Shown here: piece after piece, positions 1 to 9,739 of the stretch
Layout of the letters: each line of letters begins with the position of its first letter
How positions within the stretch are numbered: the first letter of the stretch is position 1
Assembly: GCA_003550325.1 (NCBI GenBank)
Contig: QKWP01000247.1
Span: 187,087 to 251,086, forward strand
Length of the DNA stretch: 64,000 bases
Reading direction: 5' to 3'
DNA from: Gigaspora rosea
Lineage: Eukaryota > Glomeromycota > Glomeromycetes > Diversisporales > Gigasporaceae
The notes under the pieces: generated by a model
The model's database searches: none
The model's input: only the letters and a program-made list of their open reading frames with translations
Told to the model about the DNA's origin: nothing
Position numbers and translations under genes: made by a program

Positions 1-322
1 AATCTCTGATTCATCATCTAATGACTTGTTTTGCAAGAAATCATCCTCACTAGATAGACTAAAATCTGGGCTAAAACCTGCAGGAGCATGCTATTCCTCT
101 AATAATACATTGTTATCCTTACTAGATGGACTATGACCCTTTAGGGTCGCCCCTTCGGGCCTGCGAAGCAATGACCCTTTGGGTCTAGAAGAATCAGTAG
201 ATACTTGGACCGAATCTTGCTTGTAAAAAGTCAGGTTGATTTCCGGTTTAAATATCTCTCTCTGGGACTTATGTACTGAAAGAGGTATAGTAATTACTTT
301 ACCTTTATTTATTAACTTGAAT
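1..322 (-). pseudogene. Retroelement polyprotein segment downstream of protease
   Basis: Read on the minus strand, this stretch continues the retroelement coding sequence beyond the protease in a shifted frame. Readable residues include EFKLINKGKVITIPLSVHKS and then a Ser/Asp/Glu-rich tail. The frame is broken by a TAG at 91-93. A frame change lies near 315-325, where the protease ORF ends. A cluster of mini-hairpins at 135-185 is carried in frame. The rest of pol would lie left of the window. Assignment rests on continuity with the adjacent protease. Confidence 0.5.
135..185. repeat. Cluster of four mini-hairpins
   Basis: Four consecutive small palindromes: GACCCTTTAGGGTC (135-148), GCCCCTTCGGGC (149-160), TGCGAAGCA (162-170) and GACCCTTTGGGTC (173-185). 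Loops are TTTA, CTTC, GAA and TTT. The block is 51 nt, a multiple of three, and stays in frame in the retroelement reading frame on the minus strand. The last two hairpins recur as a 25-nt exact match at 1518-1542. Confidence 0.75.
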
Positions 323-796
323 TCACGCTTGAGTGCCTAATAATATCCAAGGTTTATCATCGTCCATTACTGGAAAATCTTCTGTAATTGTACAACTATT
401 ATCTCCATAGCCAAAAGTAATTGGTACATTATAACAAGTTCCAATAGATTCTAAAGAATTATTATGCCATTTTACAGAAGGTTTTTTATTTTTGTCAATA
501 TTCATTCCTAATAGTTTTGCAAGTCCTTTTGATTTAAGAGAGCAGTTTGCTCCACTATCTATTAACGCACCAGGTACTTGAATGTTTTTTCCAGATGGTG
601 AAATAATTTGGCAAGTAATAGTTGCAACATCATTAGGAATAATTTTACGAATAAAATTAATCTCTATAGGATTTGGCCATGAAATTTCTGCTTCTGGTTG
701 TATTTCTTCTGGGACCTTTTGGGATAGTGTATTTGCTTGCTGGGTAGCAATTCGAATTAGATCAGATATTGGTTGCAAAATATGTGAGAATACCAT
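323..796 (-). pseudogene. Retroviral-type aspartic protease fragment
   Basis: A 157-residue ORF carrying a retropepsin-like active site: GALIDSGANCS with the catalytic Asp at residue 80, followed by a beta-rich segment and the flap/ILLG-type C-terminal motif (PWILLGTQA). Such proteases cleave Gag-Pol polyproteins of Ty3/gypsy-like elements. The ORF ends prematurely right after ILLGT, where related proteins continue, and coding resumes in another frame at 1-322. It lies downstream of gag on the same strand, the usual gag-pro order. No reverse transcriptase is inside the window. The element is likely dead or truncated by the contig edge. Confidence 0.7.
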
Positions 797-1114
797 AGTA
801 ATCTCATTCCAGAACTTTTCTCATTCCTTGTCTGAGAAATTTGAAGTAAAATGATTTAGACAGGATCTTTTAGTGCAATGAATTCGGCATTAATCATATT
901 ATATCCATTAATAGATACTTCTTTAGGTTGTGTACGAGTAAATGAATCAACTATTGATCATAAAATAGCGAAAAATGCATTTAGGGTAATATTATCTGTA
1001 GGAATTTTAAGTAACCTAATATCTTTACTGCTCTTTTTATCAGAAGAAGTGTTACTAGATTTTTTGCTAGAAGTTTTTGATCTGGCACTTTTGCGCTTCT
1101 TTGAGCTTTTGGTA

Positions 1115-1757
1115 TTAGAAAAACTTATTTTTTTTTTGTAGCATTGACTTCATATTCATCTGAATCGCTTTCTGAACTACTAGACTCGTTTTCAGATGAT
1201 TCAGAAGATCCCGATTTGCTTTGTGAATATGACAAGGTATTGGTTTCAAGTTCATTTTCACTTGATGTTGTATCATTTTCACTAGAGTCTGAAGATGATT
1301 TATCAGAAATTATATGGGCATTAACATGCTTTGATCGACCTGATGATTTCTTTTTTTGGGTCTTAGATTTTGATTTTGATTTAGTCTTGCATCGAGAAGA
1401 TTTAGGCTTACTAGAAATCNTTAGAAAAACTTATTTTTTTTTTGTAGCATTGACTTCATATTCATCTGAATCGCTTTCTGAACTACTAGACTCGTTTTCA
1501 GATGATTCAGAAGATATTGCGAAGCAATGACCCTTTGGGTCTTCTGATTTGCTTTGTGAATATGACAAGGTATTGGTTTCAAGTTCATTTTCACTTGATG
1601 TTGTATCATTTTCACTAGAGTCTGAAGATGATTCATCAGAAATTATATGGGCATTAACATGCTTTGATCGACCTGATGATTTCTTTTTTTGGGTCTTAGA
1701 TTTTGATTTTGATTTAGTCTTGCGTCGAGAAGATTTAGGCTTACTAGAAATCTTTTT
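1115..1757. repeat. Direct duplication flanking a single N (1420)
   Basis: Sequence 1115-1419 is repeated at 1421-1757 with SNP-level divergence and a net 27-nt difference. Where the right copy has a 30-nt hairpin block (1516-1545), the left copy has three bases, CCC. A one-base N at the junction suggests a scaffolder joined two overlapping, non-identical contig ends. Confidence 0.8.
1516..1545. repeat. Tandem 13-nt mini-hairpin insertion
   Basis: Two adjacent perfect 5-3-5 hairpins, ATTGCGAAGCAAT (GAA loop) and GACCCTTTGGGTC (TTT loop), followed by TTCT. The duplicate copy at about 1209 has only CCC at this point. The net 27-nt insertion keeps the Gag-tail frame and adds nine residues (EDPKGHCFA-type). 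The core GCGAAGC is known from structural work as an unusually stable DNA mini-hairpin. Confidence 0.75.
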
Positions 1758-2083
1758 CATAGTTTTGGCAATTTTAGTTTGATTGATATGAAGGTCTTCT
1801 AATTGTTTACGAATATCTTCAATAGGATCATCATCATCATGAAAACCACTAGAATCATGATCAGGATTGACTTTTGCAAGATCATCTAAAAAGCGATCTA
1901 TATGAATTTTGTCTGCTTTTTCTTTACCAGGACCAGGCTTTTTAGCTAAAGTCTTTTTAGCTTGCTTCATAATCTCTATAAATTGTCTAATAACTTCAGT
2001 ATTAGAGTCAACTTGAGATACTTGTTTTGGCTTTGCTTCAAAGATGCGCTTCTCTGAGGCTAGACCTTGTTTTTCTCTGGAAG

Positions 2084-3571
2084 CTATTCTTCTTCTACAA
2101 GCTTGTCAATATCTGCATTATAATAAAATTGCTGTTGATGCTCTATAGCAGATTTTGGAATAGAATATGCACCAGATAATTGCTCTGTTTTATATCTCTC
2201 AATTTCTTCAAGTTCTGTAAGCAATTCAGATACAGGCCTGTTAATTCCAATACGTCGAATTTCTAATTGATTATCAGGAGAGATACCACGAATAAATTGT
2301 AATCGAATTTGTTGTTCATCAATACCAGCAAGCCTAGCAAGTTTACGTAACTTAGAATAAAATTGACCTACAGGATCATTGCCTTGAACTGTTGACCCAA
2401 AGAGCATTCGCTGTTTTTCTGCAGTAACTGTAGGATAGTTGGTCTTGAACTAGTATATTGTTTCTCCAAGCATTATTCCAACTACAACTACACTATTGTC
2501 TGTATTAGCATTTGGCGCATTGGGTAATCTATCTGTTGGGCGCCCATCAGCAAAAGACCAGTCTTCATCAAATACTGTATGAGCTGGAATAACAATATTT
2601 CCGGTCTGGCCCACGGCGCCATGTCTTAAATTTGCTCCAAGTTGTGCTGCTGTTCGTCCCTGTACTGTACCTAAATTGGCTTGGCCAGTATTATCTAATA
2701 AATTTCTCAATTCCCAATTTTTTCTTCGAAGAGATCTTTCATACCAATCTTTAGTATTACCTTTGAGACATGTTTCAAAAAGACCATGTGCTCGAATTCT
2801 TTGAGCATGTCCAGCTGCTACATCAATTCCTATAGCTACAAGATATGAACGAAAAGAATCAATAAATTCTTCTGGATCCTCATTGGGATAGCCATAAAAA
2901 TTTGGAGGTGGGTATCCTGCCATTCCTCTATATTGGTTATTTATAGGTTGATTATTCTGAAGTACAAAAATTTGTTGATTTAAATTATTAATTAATTGTT
3001 CTGAATTTTGGGCCCGATTTTTCCACTTGCCCCACTTATTTTGTAATTGGTGATAGGTCTGTCTGTTTCTCAATTTTAATGCAAAGCTTTCTATAAGCAA
3101 TTCTGATATCTGTCTTTTTTGTATGCAGATTGTAATTCACCCATCAAGTTCTCGAGATTTGAATATATTATGCTGTGTTCTGTGGGCCTCATAAGCCTGG
3201 TGAAGAAGATCATAGTCATTTTGAAGTGTTGCTAACTGGGTTTGTAAATCGGCAAACTGGGTCTGTGGATTGGCTAACTGGGTTTGCAAATTTATTATCT
3301 GGGTCTGCAAGTTCGCTACTCGATTTTTAGCATTAATTGCTCGAGCATTTGCTCGTGGATATATTTGTAGCACCAATCTTTCAAATCTATTTCCAGCATA
3401 AGAAATTATATCAAGATATTTTTCAATGCCATCTATTGTAGGTACTATTGTAATTGGACTCTGAAAATATTGTCTAATGTTATCAATCTCTTGCTGAATT
3501 CTATTATTTTGGATTGTGGCTTGATTTTTAGAAAGAGATAATGTTCGGGAGGATCCTGGTTGTTGTGCCAT
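2084..3571 (-). pseudogene. Retrotransposon Gag, interrupted by two stops
   Basis: One reading frame from MAQQPGSSR at 3571 down to 2084 is interrupted by TGA at 3137-3139 and TAG at 2450-2452. Its first third is rich in LQTQ-type heptads (LQTQIINLQTQLANPQTQ), predicting a coiled coil. The middle has a retrotransposon Gag-like region (YGYPNEDPEEFIDSFRSYL, then TKDWYERSL), and the last part resembles Gag C-terminal helices (FYSKLRKLARLAG, IRLQFIRGISPD). Gag packages element RNA in virus-like particles. A frameshift after LVEEE near 2084 separates it from the Lys/Ser-rich tail. Two nonsense codons make it non-functional unless read through. Confidence 0.65.
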
Positions 3572-3601
3572 ATCTTGAAAATTGTTTTCTATATATAATT
3601 T

Positions 3602-3913
3602 TTAGAGTTTGCAAGAAAAGAAGTCTATTTCATCATGAAAAATAGCTAACCATTTTTCTAAATAATCTATATAATTCCCTTGATTTATAGAATCTTGAAG
3701 TGCCTTTTCTAACTGTTTTTTAAGACTAGAAATTTCTGATCTTAATGGGTCTAACTTCTCATTCCGAATTGAGATTTCTTTTTCAAGATAATTAATATAA
3801 TCCTCTTTTGAGTCCAGATCCTATTGTAATTTGCGGACCCGATCTTGTATTGCTAATAAAGCACTTTTAAATTGATTAATTCTACTAGATGATATATTTT
3901 CTAGCAATGGCAT
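3602..3913 (-). pseudogene. Short coiled-coil ORF with one TAG
   Basis: From ATG at 3913 the minus strand reads about 100 residues (MPLLENISSSRINQFKSALL, later EKEISIRNEKLDPLRSEISS) to TAA at 3602-3604. It is interrupted once by TAG at 3821-3823. Heptad spacing predicts a coiled coil. It lies immediately upstream of gag on the same strand and could be a leader ORF of the same element. No known family is recognised. Confidence 0.4.
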
Positions 3914-3939
3914 CTTTTTTTAAACTATAATAAGAAAAG

Positions 3940-4995
3940 ATGTTATCTATTCCTATTATTCATGTAGATTTTGAAAAAGCTCATGAATTAGATATATCTA
4001 TTGCTTTGCGTAAAATTTATTATCAACCTAATGGCTATCAAAGAACTGCGAAAAAATTGTATGAAGCTTCTCTAAAGGCTGGGTTTGACTTTGTTGAGGA
4101 TGAAGTACGTGATTGGCTTGAAAAACAAGCTTTATATCAAATTCATTAGCCTCGACCAAGATTTATTCCTAGAGCTTCATTTAATAACATACAGATTCCT
4201 AATGAATGCCATCAAGCTGATATTCTTTATATGCCTCATGATATGATTAATAACAAAATATATAAATATTGTTTATGTATAGTTGACGTTGCTTCAAGAT
4301 ATAAGTGGGCAGTTCCTTTAACAGATAAGACATCTAGTAGTGTGGCTAAAGCTTTTAAAAAAGTTTATAGTAATTTCAAGTGCCCTCTTATTTGGCCTAA
4401 GTTATTAATGGTCGATCCTGGTTCAGAATTTAAATCTGATTGTAATAAATTAATGGATAAATATAATGTTAAAATTAAGGTTGGCACGTCTCATAGATCC
4501 CAGGCTATTGTTGAAAGATTTAATCGTACTTTGGCAGAAAAATTGTTTCGATTGCAAGATGCTTCAGATTTATTATTGCCTATATCTAAGAGATCGAGAG
4601 CTTGGGTTAGAAATCTTTATATAATTATTGATAATCTTAATAATTAGGTAACTAGATTAATTGGCATGGCCCCTGCTAAAGCTATAAAAATGAAACAAAT
4701 TATTTCGTCATCTTCTAAATTACGCAATGGATCCATGGGCTTTGATGAATCCAAGCTATCTTATAATACTCCTGTAAGATATTTACTTGAACCTGGTGAG
4801 TTAGAAGGTGGATTTAAGTGTGCGACTAATATGAACTGGTCTCCTCAAATTTATCATATTAAGGAATTTTTGGTGCAAAAAAATCAGCCTATCTTATACT
4901 GGCTCGAAGATAATAAAGCCAATAGACCAAAGCGATCTTTTGTCAGAGAAGAGCTTCAAATTATTCCTTCTAATACAGAATTACCTCCTCAGTAG
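3940..4995 (+). pseudogene. DDE integrase with chromo/SH3-like tail, two in-frame TAGs
   Basis: A single 352-codon frame interrupted only by TAG at 4147-4149 and 4645-4647. The N-terminal part (residues 1-69) is helical and integrase-like. The core has catalytic Asp in CLCIVDVASRYKW, Asp in LLMVDPGSEFKSD and Glu in QAIVERFNRTLAEKL, an rve-type DDE triad with about 32 residues between the last two. The tail (PVRYLLEPGELEGG, then RSFVREELQIIP) resembles integrase C-terminal domains of the Polinton or Ty3 type. It catalyses DNA strand transfer. It is divergent from, and head-to-head with, gag, so it may be a separate element. Confidence 0.65.
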
Positions 4996-5061
4996 GTGCT
5001 TATGAGTTAAAAATATTCGTGGAATATTTCAAGTTGGTATTTGTTATTACTAGCTTATGAA

Positions 5062-5623
5062 TTAATTTTCTGATAGAAATTTATCTATATTATCAATTTC
5101 ATTATTATCAAGGAAATTATCAATTTCACTTCGAATTTTAGTTAAATCTTTGAAATATGGTTTTGCTAATTTATAATATAAAAGATTAAGATTCCCAATA
5201 GCTTTTAATAGTTTGGGTTCAAATCTATACCATTGTTTATATTGCTCTTTCATCTCTATATATTTTTCTTTATTCGGAAATCTGTTTTGCATATTTCACT
5301 ATATATTCATCTGGCTCTTTATCATTAAATAAATTTCTATATTCCTTTTTATAACCTTGCATTAATTTTCTATCTCTAGGTTTTCCGCAATAATCTGCTA
5401 CTATAACTAACTCTTTGATAGCTTTAGCAACGTCTTGCCATTTAGGCATTAATTGATTTTCAGTTGAGGATTTGGCCTCATTGGATAACTGATCGATGTT
5501 TTTATTAGTAGATGACATTTGAATATATGATATGTTTTGATTATCTAAAGTTTTGTATATGGGTGTTGGTGTTCTGTTGTTTGTATTAATATAGCAGATT
5601 TTTTGTTCAATTTGAAAATTCAT
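5062..5623 (-). pseudogene. Hypothetical protein, split by a frameshift
   Basis: Two overlapping minus-strand ORFs (5270-5623 and 5062-5292) look like one protein of about 185 residues broken by a frame change near 5280. Readable segments are WQDVAKAIKELVIVADYCGK and, in the second frame, WYRFEPKLLKAIGNLNLLYY. It is charged and helix-rich, with no recognised domain. It sits between the integrase fossil and the Cys-rich gene pair, so it may be transposon-associated. Confidence 0.4.
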
Positions 5624-5641
5624 ATATACTAGATATATACC

Positions 5642-5887
5642 ATGCTAGGTGATTATACTTGTGATTATTTACTCAGAACTGGAGACATCTGTGGGCGTAC
5701 TTGTCATTGGCCTGAAGGGTGCCATGAACATTGGAAGGCTAGAAAGCATTTTCCTTGCAAAGTTTGTAGTAAACTGACTAGCTCTAAACCTGGCCTTTGT
5801 AGAAAGCATGCTAATGGATATTATGTAACCCAGTATATTAATAGACTTCAAGAAAAGGCTCAGGAGCTTCTACTTTATAAAAATTGA
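5642..5887 (+). CDS. Small Cys/His-rich zinc-binding-like protein, copy 1
   Basis: An intact 81-residue ORF with two Cys/His clusters: CDYLLRTGDICGRTCHWPEG followed by H-x2-H, then CKVCSK and GLCRKHANGYYVTQY. The spacing suggests two treble-clef or ribbon zinc sites followed by a basic helix. The family is not recognised. The copy at 5983-6228 is about 92% identical, and an N separates the copies, so the duplication may be an assembly overlap. ATG follows ATATACC. No signal peptide or membrane segment is visible. Confidence 0.55.
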   Translation: MLGDYTCDYLLRTGDICGRTCHWPEGCHEHWKARKHFPCKVCSKLTSSKPGLCRKHANGYYVTQYINRLQEKAQELLLYKN

Positions 5888-5982
5888 TATAATTGGATTA
5901 GTTGACGACGCGATTAATTTTTTATTATCACTCTAACATGTATGAATGACGACGTGATCAAATATNATACTAGATATATACC

Positions 5983-6228
5983 ATGCTAGGTGATTATACT
6001 TGTGATTATTTACTCAGAACTGGAGACATCTGTGGGCGTACTTGTCATCGGCCTGAAGGGTTCCATGAACATTGGAAGGCTAGAAAGTGTTTTTCTTGCA
6101 AAGTTTGTAGTAAACCGACTAGCTCTAAACCTGGCCTTTGTAGAAAGCATGCTAATGGAAAATATGTAACCCAGTATATTAATAAACTTCAAGAAAAGGC
6201 TCAGGAGCTTCTACTTTATAAAAATTGA
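5983..6228 (+). CDS. Small Cys/His-rich zinc-binding-like protein, copy 2
   Basis: The second 81-residue copy keeps all Cys residues of copy 1 except C27 (GCHEH becomes GFHEH) and gains one (KHFPCK becomes KCFSCK). Zinc ligands and length are otherwise conserved, consistent with allelic or paralogous divergence under constraint. The 3' flank carries the hairpin insertion at 6244-6270 that is absent after copy 1. Function is unknown. Confidence 0.55.
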   Translation: MLGDYTCDYLLRTGDICGRTCHRPEGFHEHWKARKCFSCKVCSKPTSSKPGLCRKHANGKYVTQYINKLQEKAQELLLYKN

Positions 6229-6243
6229 TATAATTGGATTAGT

Positions 6244-6270
6244 GCTACTTTGGAGCGACTCTTCGAGTCA
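6244..6270. repeat. 27-nt mini-hairpin insertion
   Basis: Two adjacent 13-nt hairpins, GCTACTTTGGAGC (one mismatch, TTT loop) and GACTCTTCGAGTC (perfect, TTC loop), plus one A. The sister copy (about 5903) lacks them precisely: GGATTAGT runs directly into TGACGACG. It lies 16 nt after the stop codon of the upstream small ORF. Confidence 0.7.
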
Positions 6271-6479
6271 TGACAACGTGATTAATTTTTTATTATCACT
6301 CTAACATGTATGAATGACGACATGATCAAATATTTATCGTCTTCTAGCTATATAAAAATTTACACTAAGCTAAAGTATATAAAAGTGCTATAAAATATAG
6401 CAGGATAACGATTAAAATGATTTTTAATCATCTGTCATATAGAGGTATAAAAAAAGTGACCCAGAACTTCCATTTCTAT

Positions 6480-7369
6480 CCTACTCCTTGTGTGCTGCTC
6501 TTTTTTCTAAGATTTCTTTTGTGAAGCTACCTGGTGTGATTCTGCATGTCTTGCCTTCTTCAAAATGGACTGCCCAAGCCTGTGATAGGACCTGTCTTCT
6601 ATGTTTATTCCAAAAACTAATTGAGAATACCAGAGCCTTATTCTTTCCTTGCGGTTTCCATTGGAAGACATTTGTTTTGCCGAAATAGTACAGATATCTC
6701 TTAACTCGTGGTATGCTTACTTCCCAAAATTGTAAAAATTTCTGTCATTTTCTCATCTGCACTATCCACTGCTTCTTTCACAAATGGAATTCTGTCCTTC
6801 GAAATTCCCATATTATTTCTCGAGGTTTTTTTATTCTCTATTAATCCTGCTTCTTCTTTACAAAATTTGCATTCTATCTCCTACTCTGCTTTCTTTTTTC
6901 CTTTTGTCACTTCTTCTATCTTTTGTTGCGGTTTTATGCTTGTTCTTACGTTTTCTATTTTCTTTACTTTTGAATTTAATTTAGTTTGTAATTCTGTAGT
7001 ACCATAGTCTTGTTGACCACATTCTTGTTCAAGAAGGACCGCTATACCTGAGCTAGATGGAGTTTTCTTCTCTTCTCTTGTAGTCTTGCTAATTTCTTCT
7101 CTATTTCCTTCTTTGCTAGAGTTTTCATCGTCTCTTATTCTTAGATATTCATAGTAATTATATAACTCTATTATACTCCTGAATATACAGATTGTCTCTG
7201 GGTTTGTCCCAGTAATTTTTGCTATTTCTCTGTCTATTCTTAGAACCTTATTGTTATGCTCTTTCATTAGAACTTCTTGTTCTTCTGCTAATCTCATAAA
7301 TATCATTTAATATTTATCTAATTTTCTAAACCAATTTATACCCATCGATGTTCGTTGATTATCTTGCAT
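6480..7369 (-). pseudogene. Degenerate coding fossil, possibly RNA-binding
   Basis: The minus strand opens with MQDNQRTSMGINWFRKLDKY (7369) and a TAA. It continues with LAEEQEVLMKEHNNKVLRID and a charged region to 6881. After frame changes (near 6880 and near 6725) it reads SIPRVKRYLYYFGKTNVFQW and AWAVHFEEGKTCRITPGS. The final part looks like an RRM-type fold seen in retroelement-linked Glomeromycota proteins, but this is from memory and weak. At least three lesions make it non-functional. No start or terminator signal was identified. Confidence 0.4.
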
Positions 7370-9476
7370 TACTGATTTCTGCATGCTTCTATGGAATTTC
7401 CAAATCTATAATTGACCTTATTCACGTGTTTGATTGTTTGTTTATTTTGTTGTTTATGTGTTGTGTTTTATTTATGTGTCACCAATGATCTGCAGTTGGG
7501 GGTCTACAGGATTTTCCCTTTTTTTCCAAAAAAAATTTTTCAAAACCTGAAGTTTTTATTATTCCAAGTACCTTGTCGTTTTCATTGTTTGTGCTATTAA
7601 GTAACTGCTACTTATTTTCCTACGTTAAAGTTTTTTATTAAGAGTTGTACCTAAGATAGCTTAGTGTATTTTGTGTTTTTTCTTGTTTTCCTTTTGTAAA
7701 AAATTTGGTCATAGTGATTAGCAGAAAGAGTTGGGTTTTGGTTATAGTAGTTATATACTATAAAAATTTTATTTACATATTTGCATATATAAATAAATCT
7801 ATTAAGGGTGTTCTCAAGAACCTGTCAAACGGGTCTGGGATAAATTTTATTTGTAAAACAAATAATTTAATGAATCAAATATATTGATTATTCCAATGAA
7901 TAAAGAACATAATAAAAGTTTAATATGTCAAAAAGAAAATTTTATTAGCAGAAGATCGTTAAACTGATCAAGAGCATTTATCAATCAAGGAATAGAGGCC
8001 CAAATGTCTTTTTTTTTGGTATAGAGTTGCGATAATTGGGCAAAATTTTTCATTAATTGATTAAAAAAAAAGATTGTTCAAGTATTACTTTTTTTATTTC
8101 AAAAACATTATAAACCTTAATAAAAAATTGTTATTTTTTATGCTAAAAATCTTCGCCGTAAATATAAAAAGGCATATTTTTGTTTTCTGGCAGCTTGTAG
8201 ATTCTGATAAAGAAACAGTAGATTGCTTTATCATTTCGTTGATCCATCATTTTCATTTTTTCATTTTTTTTATTATTATTTGTAAAAACATTTGTTCAAG
8301 CAATCAATATTTTAATTAATCGCGATACTTGAGCACTAACATGATTATAAATTAATCATATTTAGGAAAATATGTGAGCATATTTCAATTCTATTATTAT
8401 CCATTTTATCAGTTTTCAACTTCTATGCTATCGGTTCTCAAAAATTGCTTAATTAATAGCGCTATGATGGTTGAGCATTATCTCAATCACTAGCAAATCA
8501 CATCGAGCGTTCTGTTTAAGAAAACTCTAAATCTTTAAAATTATGTAATATTTATAATTCTTGTATATTTTAAATTCCAAATTTATATTTCACAATATTA
8601 TCTATTGGGAATTAAATTCTCAGAATCATTAGTTGGAGTTGATGGCGATAAGAACATCAATATTTGTAAATAAGAAAAAATCAGTATCTTCTATATTGCT
8701 TCTTTGGCTGTATTTATATATCTATAATATATAGTAATTGTAAAGAATTAAGAAAATAATTAGCAAGTGGTGCATTTTCAAATTTGCCTGAATTTTGTGA
8801 AATTTTCAGAATTTGCAAAATCCATTCTATATTAACCCTAGCTGCCACAATAAAATTGGTACAGTAGATTCTTAATTTTGATTGGCTATTAAAAAATTGG
8901 GCCGGAACTACTTGAAATTTTACCAATAAGATCACCACTATCTATTGAGTGAAAAATCATTCCTGAGCCAATTTTATTAGAGTATGGGTCTATTTCTATT
9001 TTTTGGAATAAAAAATTAAAATTTAATTCCGGCTAGAAATTAGTAAACAATTATGTAATGCAGGCCAAAATTTTGTAAATCATAGCTGTTGGCCAATAAA
9101 ATTGAGGATCCGCCGTAACAACTTTGTTGCAGAAGCTATGGCTAATCTAGTAATTTTTATTGGTTTAACAATTTTGAATTATTATTGCCCAAAATAAATC
9201 TTAACAATTAATTATTCTCAACTAAATTTACTATTATCTATAGAAAATAATGAATAAAAATTGCATATTTTTGTAAAGTCTAATATACTATATTTTAGAT
9301 ATTTTTTTATATAAAATATTTAAATTCTTGATTTATTAAATTTAAAATTATTTAAATATTGTATTTATTTTATAATAGATTAATATTTAATTTGATAATA
9401 ATATAGTATATTATAATTTAAAAAATAATTGTACTATAAAATAATAGTAAATATTATTTTTTAAAGAATTAATATA
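7370..9476. other. Gene-free AT-rich stretch
   Basis: No supportable gene. The short ORFs here have low-complexity composition and no domains. Contains homopolymer runs and a weak direct repeat (TTAATTAATCGCG near 8314 and TTAATTAATAGCG near 8449). Confidence 0.5.
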
Positions 9477-9739
9477 TTTGTAACCATAGGTTACAATAAC
9501 CAGAGTCCATAACTAAGCCCAAATATACTATAGTTAGAGTTAGGATTAGTATAATATTAAGGTTAAAGTTAGGGTTAGAGTTGTGATTGGCTAGGGTTAG
9601 AGTTAGAGTTAAAGTTAAGATTATTACAAAATCGTGAGAGGAGCATTTTTTGTTAGTAACACAACAGGGGTTACCCTAGTAAAATTTTGAGTTATTAACA
9701 ATTTTATAAAATGTGATTACAGTAACCATAGCTACAAAC
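9477..9739. mobile_element. MITE-like element with degenerate GGTTAG repeats
   Basis: Imperfect terminal inverted repeats: TTTGTAACCATAGGTTAC on the left, and on the right the complement of GTAACCATAGCTACAAA. The interior (about 9528-9622) is a degenerate run of GGTTAG/AGTTAG units resembling fungal telomere repeats. No ORF. Confidence 0.5.

Larger units (their letters stand above)
1115..1970 (-). pseudogene. Gag C-terminal Ser/Lys-rich linker, duplicated by assembly
   Basis: The minus-strand frame starts near residues MKQAKKTLAKKPGPGKEKAD and runs into a Lys/Arg-rich segment (SSKPKSSRRKTKSKSKSKTQ) and a Ser/Asp/Glu-rich tail. It is low complexity and probably nucleic-acid binding. Its frame connects, after a shift near 2084, to the Gag ORF upstream. 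The last approximately 300 bp appear twice, at 1115-1419 and 1421-1757, on either side of a single N at 1420. The two copies differ by a few substitutions and a hairpin insertion. One copy is therefore probably an overlapping contig end from another allele or element copy. Confidence 0.55.
5626..6330. repeat. Direct duplication flanking a single N (5966)
   Basis: Sequence 5626-5965 is repeated from 5967 to about 6330, with scattered substitutions and one 27-nt hairpin insertion in the right copy. As at 1420, a one-base N joins the copies, which suggests overlapping haplotype or paralog contig ends. Confidence 0.8.
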
